The notes under the pieces are model-generated. The model had not been told where the DNA came from, made no database searches, and saw only the letters and a program-made list of their open reading frames with translations. Both the position numbers and the translations under genes were made by a program. From Longimicrobiales bacterium (GTDB lineage: Bacteria; Gemmatimonadota; Gemmatimonadetes; Longimicrobiales; Gaopeijiaceae), in the NCBI GenBank assembly GCA_028822645.1, contig JAPKDG010000007.1:1-63829 (forward strand): a DNA stretch of 63,829 nucleotides. The letters are read 5' to 3'. How positions within the stretch are numbered: position 1 is the stretch's first letter; the number at the start of each line of letters is the position of its first letter. Below are positions 1-7,994 of this stretch, one piece after another.

Positions 1-1
1 A

Positions 2-410
2 TCCGAAGATAATGTAATTCAGAATTATTTAAAAACAAATAGAAGTTTATTCTTTGTGTGAGCATCACCTTTTACCTTTCTTCGGCAAAGTCCATATAGG
101 GTACGTTCCAAAAGGAAAGATTGTGGGGTTGTCTAAGATGGCACGTGTAGTAGAAGTTTTTGCTCGCAGGTTACAGGTCCAAGAACGCTTGACGGAACAA
201 ATAGCGCAAGCAATATGGGAAGCAATTGAACCTGAAGGTGTTGGAGTGGTAATCGAAGCACAACACCTTTGCATGATGATGAGGGGAGTTCAGAAACAGA
301 ATTCAAAAACGGTCACTTCGGCGATGCGGGGGACTTATCTCGAGGATCCGATGACTCGGGGAGAATTCCTAAAGCTGTGTGGGACTGACTATAGCAGTAT
401 GTCACCTTAG
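2..410 (+). CDS. folE: GTP cyclohydrolase I, 3' part, with apparent frameshift
   Basis: GTP cyclohydrolase I makes 7,8-dihydroneopterin triphosphate from GTP, the first step of folate and pterin synthesis. The frame from 33 shows the zinc and active-site block [10 protein letters not shown], then [20 protein letters not shown] and [16 protein letters not shown], all diagnostic and close to the animal/Bacillus type. Frame 3 is closed by a TAA at 30-32, but positions 2-31 in the neighbouring frame encode a plausible continuation ([10 protein letters not shown]) that joins ungapped to [12 protein letters not shown] if one A is removed from the A run at 31-35. So the gene is either frameshifted there or the first bases contain an error. 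The true N-terminus lies outside the window; the TTG at 54 is inside the conserved core and is not the real start. The SDR gene follows after 3 nt. Confidence 0.85.
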
Positions 411-413
411 AGA

Positions 414-1127
414 ATGACTGGCTTACTGGAAGGAAAATCAGGATTGATCGTGGGTGGAAGCGGGGATATGGGGAAGGCAATAGCTAAGAATTTGTCTGAG
501 CAGGGCCTGCGTGTGCACCTAACTTCACGATCAAAGGATAAAGTCGATTTCCTAGCGGGTCAGATCGGTGGGCATGGACACATTTTGGATTTAGAAAATT
601 CTAGTAATCTAGAGGAATCCCTAGAGGAACTAATGGAATCGGTTGGAGAAATTCCAGACATCTTAGTGAATGCAGCAGGGGTATTCACACTTGATCTGAT
701 CTCTAATACTACACTGAATATATTTAGGCAAAGCTTGAAAGTTAATCTAGAAGGTCCATTTGCTGTGATTAGGTGCTTCCTGCCAGAGATGGTTGCTAGG
801 GGGTCCGGTGTAATAGTGAATGTAGGATCAGTAGCAGGTCGAGTGGCCTATCCCGAGAATGTCTCGTACTCGTCAGCAAAGTATGGCCTGAGAGGCCTGC
901 ATGAAGTTTTAGTAGAAGAAATCAGGAAAACAGGGGTAAAGGCCTGTTTGTTAGAACCGTCGGCAACAAGTACTAAAATGTGGGATTCTATTAACCCAGA
1001 TGATAATGAAAATCTTCCTAGTCGCTGTGAAATGCTTGACCCTTACGATGTCGCTCATGCAGTTGTTTTTTTGTGTACTCGTCCTGCCAACGTCCACATT
1101 CCTATCCTTGCCATAGAGTCCTGTTGA
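414..1127 (+). CDS. Short-chain dehydrogenase/reductase (SDR)
   Basis: A 237-residue classical SDR, an NAD(P)-dependent Rossmann-fold oxidoreductase. The cofactor loop is GGSGDMG (residues 14-20), a variant of the usual TGxxxGxG. NAAG follows in the middle, then the catalytic YSSAK (Tyr152, Lys156) preceded by the serine strand NVGSVAG. The length is typical. The start is ATG, 3 nt after folE, so the two are probably co-transcribed. Because folE is next to it, a pteridine-reductase or sepiapterin-reductase role is conceivable. However, the sequence has no feature that fixes the substrate, and many SDRs of this length act on 3-ketoacyl substrates. The family is certain, the substrate unknown. 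Confidence 0.85.
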   Translation: MTGLLEGKSGLIVGGSGDMGKAIAKNLSEQGLRVHLTSRSKDKVDFLAGQIGGHGHILDLENSSNLEESLEELMESVGEIPDILVNAAGVFTLDLISNTTLNIFRQSLKVNLEGPFAVIRCFLPEMVARGSGVIVNVGSVAGRVAYPENVSYSSAKYGLRGLHEVLVEEIRKTGVKACLLEPSATSTKMWDSINPDDNENLPSRCEMLDPYDVAHAVVFLCTRPANVHIPILAIESC

Positions 1128-1144
1128 AACTTTAGGAGCCGTCT

Positions 1145-1780
1145 TTGCATCTTTTACTTGTAGATCAAATGACATGTCCACGATGTGGTCCAGAGTTTAG
1201 TCTTATATTGGTCGCTGACAAGATCCAAGTCAGAAGAGTTTTGGAGGGGTTCTTGGGTTGCCCTAATTGCAGAGAAAAATTTCCGATTATAGATGGTTAT
1301 GGAGATCTACGTCCTTCGACTTGCGGAGGCATAAGAAAGGCATCTCATAGGGCAACAGGAAAATTACCAGAAGCATTGGAAATGGCTGCACTTCTTGGAT
1401 TAACCGGAGGTGATGGTAACGTGGGATTAATCGGAGATCTGTCTGATCGAATCAAAGATTTGATTGAAATAACAACCAATTTTGAATTTGTGGGAATCCG
1501 TCATGAAATACTCCAAGAACAAGGATGTTCTGAAGAAACAGAGAGAGAGAATAGGCTGGTAGTTGGTCAAAAATTGCCGTTTCGCAATAGATGTTTTCGA
1601 GGTCTAGCTGTTTTAGGAAACCCTGGCGTGGACTGGATGCTCGAAATCGCCAGGACAGTTGATCGTGATGGAAGGGTAGTGGTTTGGGGTGGCACCAACC
1701 AATTAATTGGTGTTTTGGAGAATGAAGGATTGGAGATCCTAATGAAGCAGAAAGATGTTGTGATCTTCGGTCTGAGCTAG
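1145..1780 (+). CDS. Trm112-like zinc-binding protein with degenerate methyltransferase-like part
   Basis: A 211-residue protein with an N-terminal Trm112-like module: CPRC near residue 10 and CPNC near residue 39, followed by FPIIDGYGDLR, the usual end of that fold. Trm112-type domains bind zinc and often pair with or precede class I methyltransferases. The rest (about residues 60-211) keeps fragments resembling a methyltransferase core, such as LPFRNRCFRGLAVLG and DRDGRVVVWGG, but no clear SAM-binding glycine motif is visible, so activity is doubtful. The TTG start at 1145 is preceded by AGGAG at a normal distance; an ATG at 1169 is the alternative. It lies 17 nt after the SDR gene and probably shares its transcript. 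Confidence 0.6.
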   Translation: MHLLLVDQMTCPRCGPEFSLILVADKIQVRRVLEGFLGCPNCREKFPIIDGYGDLRPSTCGGIRKASHRATGKLPEALEMAALLGLTGGDGNVGLIGDLSDRIKDLIEITTNFEFVGIRHEILQEQGCSEETERENRLVVGQKLPFRNRCFRGLAVLGNPGVDWMLEIARTVDRDGRVVVWGGTNQLIGVLENEGLEILMKQKDVVIFGLS

Positions 1781-1904
1781 AAGGGTTACATCATCTAATC
1801 GTTGCGTCCTATTTAAGCGCATTTTACCTTGAATCTTAATTAAAGTGATTGTTAGGTTCAGTATTTTTGGAACAAGAGTATTTTTCTTAAGAGAGTGTTT
1901 CTGA

Positions 1905-2372
1905 ATGGCTTGGTGGCAGCGTTTATTTAATAATTCCAGAGAGAAGGATCGGACTCCGTATTATGAGGAGGGCCTTGCACTTGTAGGAGAGGAGAAACCC
2001 CACGAGGCCTTGACCTCATTTCGGTTGGCTCTAAAACAATCTCCCGGCGATGAAGTTGTGTTGCAACAGATAGCTATGGTTTACACTAAGATTGGCATGA
2101 CAGACGAAGCTATAAAGACTTATAGACATGTGGTCAAAAAGCACCCACAAGTAGCGGGTGCCCACTACGGGCTAGCCTTCCTATTGGTTCGCACTGGAAA
2201 AGATGTGGAAGCTATCCCACACCTCCGTATGTTTCTAGAGAATGCTCCAGTTGGACAAGCAGCAGCAGAGCATGTTTCTCATGCTCGTGAAACTCTTGCC
2301 CAGCTTACGGGTGAAGAAGACCATCGAGGAGTTCCTTCTCAGTCTGGGGCGATTCAAGATGAGCTCTTTTAA
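1905..2372 (+). CDS. Tetratricopeptide repeat protein
   Basis: A 155-residue soluble protein made of about three TPR units (residues roughly 18-120), with the typical pattern EALTSFRLALKQSP, EAIKTYRHVVKKHP and EAIPHLRMFLENAP. TPRs form helical-pair scaffolds for protein-protein contacts. No signal peptide or membrane segment is visible, and the start MAWWQRLF suggests at most a peripheral association. It is separated from the preceding gene by about 124 nt. Its last 14 nt overlap the next gene (OsmC family), indicating translational linkage. The partner is not evident from the sequence. Confidence 0.75.
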   Translation: MAWWQRLFNNSREKDRTPYYEEGLALVGEEKPHEALTSFRLALKQSPGDEVVLQQIAMVYTKIGMTDEAIKTYRHVVKKHPQVAGAHYGLAFLLVRTGKDVEAIPHLRMFLENAPVGQAAAEHVSHARETLAQLTGEEDHRGVPSQSGAIQDELF

Positions 2373-2772
2373 AGGTTCCTCATTAAAGTGGACTGGAGCC
2401 GGGAATTGTTTCCAGGGCCAAGTGGGGCTGGGTCCTACTACAACTCTAGATGGAGATCGTGGAGAAGGACCGTCCCCTATGGACTCAGTCCTTTTAGGTC
2501 TCATGGGTTGCATGGGAATCGATGTCTTGATGGTTCTCCAAAAATCCCGTGTTCTTTTTGGTGGCCTTGAAATTCTTGCTGATGCTGAAAGGGCCCCCGA
2601 GGCTCCACGATTCTTCAAGAGGGTAAATCTCACGTTCGTAGTTGGGGGGATATTAGAGAAGGATAGCCCCAAGTTAGGACGTGCAGTTGAGCTCTCTGTC
2701 GACAAATATTGTAGTGTCCTCCATTCATTAAGGCCCGATATGGAATTGACTACTAATATTAAGATTTCTTAG
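2359..2772 (+). CDS. OsmC/Ohr family protein
   Basis: OsmC/Ohr proteins are thiol peroxidase-like enzymes that reduce organic hydroperoxides, usually as homodimers, with two conserved cysteines. Here the first is in the helix GLMGCMGIDV and the second in YCSVLHSLRP, both in the expected places. PSPMDSVLLGLMGC is the family signature that precedes the first cysteine. The reading frame is open much further upstream inside the TPR gene, but the ATG at 2359 gives the family's usual beginning (MSSFKGSSLKWTG) and a normal length of 137 residues. It overlaps the TPR gene by 14 nt and ends 5 nt before the acyl-CoA ligase gene. Confidence 0.85.
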   Translation: MSSFKGSSLKWTGAGNCFQGQVGLGPTTTLDGDRGEGPSPMDSVLLGLMGCMGIDVLMVLQKSRVLFGGLEILADAERAPEAPRFFKRVNLTFVVGGILEKDSPKLGRAVELSVDKYCSVLHSLRPDMELTTNIKIS

Positions 2773-2777
2773 CTAGA

Positions 2778-4634
2778 GTGGCAGAGGATCTCCGAGAGCA
2801 AGAGCTTCAGGGCCTGAGATTTGTTACTCTGGGTCAGATGTTTTTGTCGGTTACCGATCGGTCTGGAGACAAAGTGGCTTACCGTCATTTTAGGGGGTCT
2901 AGCGATTCTTTAATTGATGTAAAATATGCGGATGTATACCAACTAGTTGTGGCTGCATCCAGGGGTTTGAATCAATCAGGAATCAGGGCGGGTGATAGGG
3001 TGGCATTATTCTCAGACGATTGCCTTGAATGGGTAGTGTCTGATTTTGCATGCATCTGCTCTGCAGTCGTAAATGTTCCGATATACCCGACTCTTGCTAC
3101 TGATCAGATATCTTTCATACTCAGGAATTCTGGGTCCAGGTTGATCTTCGTTTCAAATGAAGATCAAGCGAAAAGAGCTTTGGATGCATGCAGTCAGCTT
3201 GAAACTCAAATCCCTATTATCATGTATGACCCAAATCAAAACTGTCCGACTGGAGTCATTCGTTGGGCAGTATTTTTGGAAGAAGGGGAAAGTCGAGCCC
3301 TGTCAGAGGAACAGTTTAGAGATGAAGTTTTGTGCCTGAAATCTTCAGATGTAGTGACAATTATCTACACCTCAGGGACAACTGGTGACCCAAAAGGTGT
3401 GATGCTCACCCATCGAAATTTGTGCAGTAACGTAGAAGCGGTCGGAAAGATTGTGCCGATCCTTCCTGACGACAGCACTATAATTTTCTTACCATTGTGT
3501 CACGTGTTACAAAGGACTGCTAACTATCTTTATTTTGCCACTGGATTAAATGCATCCTTTGTTCATTCCGTTGATACAGTTGCTGAAGATATAAAAATTA
3601 TCCGGCCATCTATTGTCCCTTCGGTGCCCAGGCTATATGAAAAAATCTATGCCAACGTTACAGGGAAAAGTCGCATAAAAAAAATTATAGCCGATTGGTC
3701 AAAAAGGGTGGCACGTAGGTGGACAAATGAAACTCTGGCTAACGGATCACCAGGGGGATTTCTAAAACTCAGCCACTTTATTGCAGATGCTTTAGTGTTC
3801 AAAAAGATCAGGAAAGGATTGGGTGGTAGAATTCGCTATTTTTTGAGTGGTGGCGCTCCACTTTCTCCAGAAATTAATAGGTTTTTTTTCGCAGCTGGCT
3901 TGCCAATCCTGGAAGGTTATGGTTTAACTGAAACCAGTCCTGTGACCCACATAAATTCATTTCAAGATTTCAAGGTTGGCACTGTAGGTAAGCCGGTTTT
4001 TGGGACCGAAGCACAAATAGCCAAAGACGGTGAAATTTTAATTCGGGGCCCACAGGTGATGAAGGGTTATTATGGCTTGCCTGAGCTGACACAAGAGGTA
4101 ATCGACATCGATGGATGGTTTCATACTGGAGATGTGGGAGAGATTGATGATGAAGGTTACCTGAAAATAACCGACAGAATCAAAGATTTGATAGTGACAG
4201 CTGGGGGTAAAAATATTGCACCTCAACCGATAGAAAACCGACTGATTTCTCAAGACTATCTAGATCAGGTAGTCATGATTGGTGACAGTAGGCCCTTTTG
4301 CTCGTTATTGGTAGTGCCAGATTTTTCTCGATTGGAGGAATGGGCCAAGGAAAACGGCAAGGAATTTTCGTCTAGGCTCGATGTGATTAGTGATAAAGAT
4401 GTCCATAGTTTAGTTGAGGAGCAGGTTCGGCTACCTCTTGAAGGTATTTTCTCCTCATATGAAATTCCTAAAAAAATCGGCTTATTGACCGCTTCATTCA
4501 CTATTGAAACTGGAACCCTGACTCCGACTCAGAAAATCAGAAGGAAAATGGTAGAGGCTCGCTGCGCTGAGTTAGTAGAAGCTTTTTATGCTTCGGAAAA
4601 TAGGGATAAAATGGTTATTGTGGAGCCTAAATAA
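2778..4634 (+). CDS. Long-chain fatty acid--CoA ligase (AMP-forming)
   Basis: A 618-residue member of the ANL superfamily that activates fatty acids to acyl-AMP and then to acyl-CoA. The P-loop motif IIYTSGTTGDPKGVML starts near residue 195. GYGLTETSP is the second adenylate motif. GWFHTGDVGEIDDEGYLKI and DRIKDLIVTAGGKNIAPQPI form the hinge and the C-terminal domain. The order and length are those of the FadD/FAA1 'long-chain AMP-dependent synthetase' group rather than short-chain Acs. No membrane segment is obvious. The start is GTG at 2778, 5 nt after the OsmC stop, so it is the last gene of this cluster. Degradation versus uptake or incorporation of fatty acids cannot be told from the sequence. 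Confidence 0.93.
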   Translation: MAEDLREQELQGLRFVTLGQMFLSVTDRSGDKVAYRHFRGSSDSLIDVKYADVYQLVVAASRGLNQSGIRAGDRVALFSDDCLEWVVSDFACICSAVVNVPIYPTLATDQISFILRNSGSRLIFVSNEDQAKRALDACSQLETQIPIIMYDPNQNCPTGVIRWAVFLEEGESRALSEEQFRDEVLCLKSSDVVTIIYTSGTTGDPKGVMLTHRNLCSNVEAVGKIVPILPDDSTIIFLPLCHVLQRTANYLYFATGLNASFVHSVDTVAEDIKIIRPSIVPSVPRLYEKIYANVTGKSRIKKIIADWSKRVARRWTNETLANGSPGGFLKLSHFIADALVFKKIRKGLGGRIRYFLSGGAPLSPEINRFFFAAGLPILEGYGLTETSPVTHINSFQDFKVGTVGKPVFGTEAQIAKDGEILIRGPQVMKGYYGLPELTQEVIDIDGWFHTGDVGEIDDEGYLKITDRIKDLIVTAGGKNIAPQPIENRLISQDYLDQVVMIGDSRPFCSLLVVPDFSRLEEWAKENGKEFSSRLDVISDKDVHSLVEEQVRLPLEGIFSSYEIPKKIGLLTASFTIETGTLTPTQKIRRKMVEARCAELVEAFYASENRDKMVIVEPK

Positions 4635-4654
4635 AGAAAAAATCAACAGATAGC

Positions 4655-4702
4655 GATCAGCTCTGTGGCCTGGGCCAACTTCCCTCAACCAGATAGCTGA
4701 TC
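4655..4702. repeat. 8-bp perfect inverted repeat in the gap after the acyl-CoA ligase gene
   Basis: GATCAGCT at 4655-4662 is exactly complementary to AGCTGATC at 4695-4702, and each arm is preceded by a copy of CAGATAGC or a close variant. The 32-nt interval also contains TGGCC and GGCCA. This could be a terminator-like hairpin for the 1-4.6 kb cluster, but no T run follows. The remaining sequence to 4996 contains no convincing gene, tRNA or promoter that I can see. Confidence 0.4.
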
Positions 4703-4996
4703 CATGGCATAAGATCCTTTGTAATACCTGCGCCCATTAATGTGTGTTCGCACCTCGAATCATTGGTGTTATCAACAGTAGTACTGCTAATCCATGGTGA
4801 TGGCGGTTTTTATGCTTCGGTTTTTGCAGTAGTTTATAAGACGAATTCATGAGCCAGAACGTCAATTTCCTCTATATGGACAACGACTTGTTATGAGGAA
4901 AAATTTAGAGTTTGTGTAAATTTTTAGTTGAACAGTTTAGTCAGAGATCCCATATTAGATGGGTGAATAAATTTGAAACCTTAAAAAGCAGAAAAA

Positions 4997-5143
4997 ATGT
5001 TTATTCTTCCAGGCGGGTACGTATTTACTCATGTGGTTTTCTGGTCAGTCGTGGGGCTCGTTGCTCTTGGGACTAATGCTGTGGCAATAATCTTGGTGAC
5101 GGGGTTAGGATTGCTATTGTTTGAGTCTGTGAAAAAGGCCTAA
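4997..5143 (+). CDS. Small hydrophobic membrane protein (48 aa), hypothetical
   Basis: The ATG at 4997 opens a 48-codon frame ending in TAA at 5141-5143. The product is almost entirely hydrophobic (GGYVFTHVVFWSVVGLV, then a second apolar stretch AIILVTGLGLLLFESV) with a short basic end, KKA. That composition fits one or two membrane spans and is unlikely in random sequence. No good Shine-Dalgarno sequence precedes the ATG (only AAAAAGCAGAAAAA). It sits 24 nt before another small membrane protein, which supports a shared transcript. I do not recognise the family; it could still be a chance frame. Confidence 0.4.
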   Translation: MFILPGGYVFTHVVFWSVVGLVALGTNAVAIILVTGLGLLLFESVKKA

Positions 5144-5167
5144 AGTAATCTATAACATCAATTCGTC

Positions 5168-5416
5168 ATGACTGTATTTATTTATTCGCTACTTGGCATA
5201 GCTATGGTCCTATTCGGTTTTTATCTGGGCCGTGGAACCTACAGTCAAAGCATAGAGGAAGTAGAAGCACGACTCGGAAAAGGAAATCCGAGGCGCGCGA
5301 AACGTCACTTCATGTGGTTGAATTATATGAAAGCAGAAGATACAGCTTCGAAGAGACGCCGCCGCCATGAACCTATGAGAAGAGTGATACCACGGGATAG
5401 GGAAGGGGATTCTTAG
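5168..5416 (+). CDS. Small single-pass membrane protein with basic tail (82 aa)
   Basis: An 82-residue product with one N-terminal membrane span (FIYSLLGIAMVLFGFYLG) followed by a strongly basic, presumably cytoplasmic tail (RRAKRH, KRRRRHEPMRR). No catalytic motif is visible and I do not recognise the family. The ATG at 5168 follows the 48-residue frame by 24 nt. The pair lies between the acyl-CoA ligase and a broken methyltransferase gene. A span plus a basic tail is compatible with membrane anchoring near nucleic acid or phospholipid head groups, but that is only a compositional remark. Confidence 0.55.
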   Translation: MTVFIYSLLGIAMVLFGFYLGRGTYSQSIEEVEARLGKGNPRRAKRHFMWLNYMKAEDTASKRRRRHEPMRRVIPRDREGDS

Positions 5417-5489
5417 TAAAGATCTGGTATTAGTTCACAGATTTATTCGGGGTTATGCTAAATCATGGTCTGATTGAGGTTCGGAAACG

Positions 5490-6374
5490 TTGTTATTTCT
5501 CGATGATGTGTTTCTGGCCAGAATAATGCTATTCTCCTCTAGATATATGATTTTATGGAGTAGTGCTATCAACGAAAAATACAGGGAACATCTCGAGAGG
5601 CAGAGGAGAAGATATTCAAGGCCCCGTGACGTTTGGTCTAAGGTAGAAAGGCACGCCTTTGGTCGCGATGTTGGATTAAATGGATATACGAGCCCCTCTG
5701 AGGCAAAGGATTTGGTGGAATTTGTTGGAGTACCTGGGCCTGTGTTGGATTTGGGCAGTGGAGGAGGCTGGCCAGGCAAGGAGATTCTAATCAAATCAGA
5801 ACAGAGACTAGTGGTGGCGATGGATATAGTGCTAGATGGGCTGCAAGAATCTCAGCGAGGAATGGCTGACACAGGTGATGAAGAAAGGTTCCGTTGTGTA
5901 GTTGGTGATGGACAATCTTTGCCGTTTGCAGCAGAAAGTTTTGGATTGGTTTTGCACGCGGACGCTCTTTGTTGAATTCCCGATAAGCTCTCCGTGATGG
6001 GAGCAAGTCATACAGTGCTAAAAGGGGGAGGAATTTTAGCTGGATATTCCATACATGTGCGTCCAACTTTGTCCTCCAGAGAATCGATTAATGCGCGAGA
6101 ATTGGGGCCTTCCTTTGTTGGCGGTCTTGAAGACCCTGGATATTTGGCGAAGACGGCTGGCTTTGTAGACACAAGAGTCATGGATGTAACGCCCCACTTT
6201 AGAGAAACTTGTATAGCGTGGATTGAAGCCATGGAATTCTTCGAGGAAGAACTCAGGGCTGAATTGGATCAGTCGGACTACCGAGATGAACTGAGGAATA
6301 AAAAAGACATGCTTTGTGGTATCGACAAAGGCCTTTTGATGCGTTCGTTGATTGTTTGTAAAAAAGAAGGATAG
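5490..6374 (+). pseudogene. SAM-dependent methyltransferase interrupted by in-frame TGA
   Basis: Two open stretches in the same frame, 5490-5975 and 5976-6374, together make one class I methyltransferase. The first has motif I, VLDLGSGGGWPG, the acidic VVAMDIVLDG, and VVGDGQSLPFAAESFGLVLHADALC. The stop TGA at 5973-5975 follows directly. Translation beyond it continues as IPDKLSVMGASHTVLKGGGIL, which is exactly what follows in such enzymes (consensus ALxHIPD...RVLKPGG). Thus one codon, usually His, is replaced by TGA. TGA is an ordinary stop in neighbouring genes (for example the SDR at 1125-1127), so recoding is unlikely. The gene is probably inactivated or carries a sequence error. Its start is unclear: TTG at 5490, or ATG at 5526 or 5547. 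The substrate is unknown. Confidence 0.7.
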
Positions 6375-6466
6375 AGGCAACATCTAGTAGTTAAGGGATA
6401 TTTTGCCACAGTGTCCCTTGTTGATTTTACATTCTTACGCCTTCCCTCATCATCCAAATAGGCAGG

Positions 6467-7180
6467 TTGGCATGGAACCTGCAGTTAAGTAAATCCAGGA
6501 TGACCAATCATCTTGGATCATACAGGAGCAGGAAATTGAAAAACCAACTTCGATACAACCCAGATCTATCTGGTGTGACAGTCGGCGAACAAAGAAAAAT
6601 GTTGCATACACTGGAAGATAAAACCATCGTACAGCTGTTTTTGGATGGACATGAGCACGCTTTTGAAGAATTGGTCAATCGTTATAATGTTCGTTTGCTT
6701 AATTTTGTCTATAGAACGGTTGGAGACTTAGAAAGAGGTCAAGATTTAGTCCAGGAAACATTTGTAAGGGTGTACCGCCACGCACATCGATTTGACCAGA
6801 CCAAGAAATTTTCGACGTGGATTTATACTATCGCGGGAAATTTGGCCAAGAACGAGCTAAGAAATAGATCGAGAAGCCCTCTTGTCTTTTTCCAGACCAT
6901 AAAGAAGAATTGGGAAGCAGATCACCGGCCGCTGGAATGGGAAGATGCAAGTTTCAGGCCTGACGATCTTTATAGGAAGAGACATCTAAAGGTTTTGGTA
7001 GAAAAGGCTGTCAATGAACTACCCGAAAATCACAGGATCGTTTTTGTGCTCCGTGAACTTGAGGGCAAGAGTTATGAGGATATAGCTGAAATTACTGGCT
7101 GTAGGTTAGGCACTGTTAAGAGTCGGCTAAACAGGGCAAGAAACAAGTTTGCTGGTATAATAGCTCCTCTTCTCAGTTAG
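6467..7180 (+). CDS. ECF-type RNA polymerase sigma factor
   Basis: A sigma-70 family member of the extracytoplasmic-function group, which directs RNA polymerase to a stress or envelope regulon. Region 2 is visible as AFEELVNRYNVRLLNFVYR, DLVQETFVRVYRH and FSTWIYTIAGNLAKNELR; region 4 as LPENHRIVFVLRELEGKSYE followed by the helix-turn-helix IAEITGCRLGTVKSRLNRAR. The start is uncertain. The frame is open from TTG 6467, but sigma domain 2 begins at about ATG 6599 and most relatives start near there; ATG 6500 is another option. A membrane protein with a zinc anti-sigma signature is encoded 220 nt downstream, the usual partner arrangement. Confidence 0.9.
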   Translation: MAWNLQLSKSRMTNHLGSYRSRKLKNQLRYNPDLSGVTVGEQRKMLHTLEDKTIVQLFLDGHEHAFEELVNRYNVRLLNFVYRTVGDLERGQDLVQETFVRVYRHAHRFDQTKKFSTWIYTIAGNLAKNELRNRSRSPLVFFQTIKKNWEADHRPLEWEDASFRPDDLYRKRHLKVLVEKAVNELPENHRIVFVLRELEGKSYEDIAEITGCRLGTVKSRLNRARNKFAGIIAPLLS

Positions 7181-7400
7181 CAGCGTCACCTATTTGAGGG
7201 ATTGTGGTACCAATAAGAAGAATTAACTTAAATACTGATAGTACTTGGTTTGTCTATAGATGGTAGGGAGTTTGAGCGATTGGCACAATTTCAGGAAGAG
7301 CCCAATTGACCATATGAGGAACTCCAGGCCATTTTTCTAGTAGAATCAAACTTAACAAGGTAATTTTATAGAATAAATTCTAGAAAGGAGTCCGATTTTT

Positions 7401-7967
7401 ATGAAGTGCTCGGAGTTCTTAGAAAAATTTTCGGAGTTTCAAGACGCCCAGAAGGACTCTCCGAAAAAGAAGGAAGGTGAAAAGCACCTCTTAGTGTGTG
7501 AGAAGTGTACCCACTACACCGCTGTTGTTTCCATGGGAGTTGGTATCTTACAGGAGATACCTCCTGCAGGACTCTCCGAAAGTTTCTGGGCTAGTTTGGA
7601 GCATCGTATTTTCCATATTAGAGATGAGAAAATACTGGGCGGCACCCACCTGACACTACTGGCCAGATCTTGTGTAACTGTATGCGCATTGCTGTCCTTC
7701 ATAGTCCTCCTGAAAAATTCGGCTGTTTTCAGCAATATTGGTCGGGATGTAGATCTGCCTGCCATAGTCGTGTCTAGCCCTCCTCCTGGACAGCAGCTTA
7801 TAATCCCAAGGTCCTCACCCGATATTTTTGAACAACCCTCTAGTTCTAAATTTGTCTATTGGTTCTGGTCGGATATTAATGGCTTGATGTACGAATACTC
7901 TACTATGGGTGAACGGTATCGGGCATCTTCTGTGCTGCGTCAGGCGGACCTTGTTGAGTATAAATAA
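7401..7967 (+). CDS. Probable anti-sigma factor (zinc-binding, one membrane span)
   Basis: A 188-residue protein with the order expected of a zinc-containing anti-sigma factor. It has a cytoplasmic N-terminus with Cys3 and HLLVCEKC (HxxxCxxC, about residues 29-36), one membrane span near residues 87-105 (LARSCVTVCALLSFIVLL), and an extracytoplasmic C-terminal part without a known domain. Such proteins hold the ECF sigma factor inactive until an envelope signal triggers release. Position next to the ECF sigma gene supports this; the signal is unknown. It starts with ATG preceded by AGAAAGGAG, a good ribosome binding site. The upstream 220 nt may hold its own promoter, but I could not identify one. 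Confidence 0.65.
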   Translation: MKCSEFLEKFSEFQDAQKDSPKKKEGEKHLLVCEKCTHYTAVVSMGVGILQEIPPAGLSESFWASLEHRIFHIRDEKILGGTHLTLLARSCVTVCALLSFIVLLKNSAVFSNIGRDVDLPAIVVSSPPPGQQLIIPRSSPDIFEQPSSSKFVYWFWSDINGLMYEYSTMGERYRASSVLRQADLVEYK

Positions 7968-7994
7968 GATCATTTTTACTGGTAGATTAAGACC

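Noticed and set aside
2242-2358. Longer start for the OsmC gene
   Set aside because: The extra 39 residues come from the overlapping TPR gene in another frame and do not resemble any OsmC N-terminus.
5973-5975. TGA read as tryptophan (alternative code) or selenocysteine in the methyltransferase
   Set aside because: TGA is the stop codon of many intact genes here (for example the SDR at 1125-1127 and the SPOR gene), and no SECIS-like hairpin directly after the TGA was evident.
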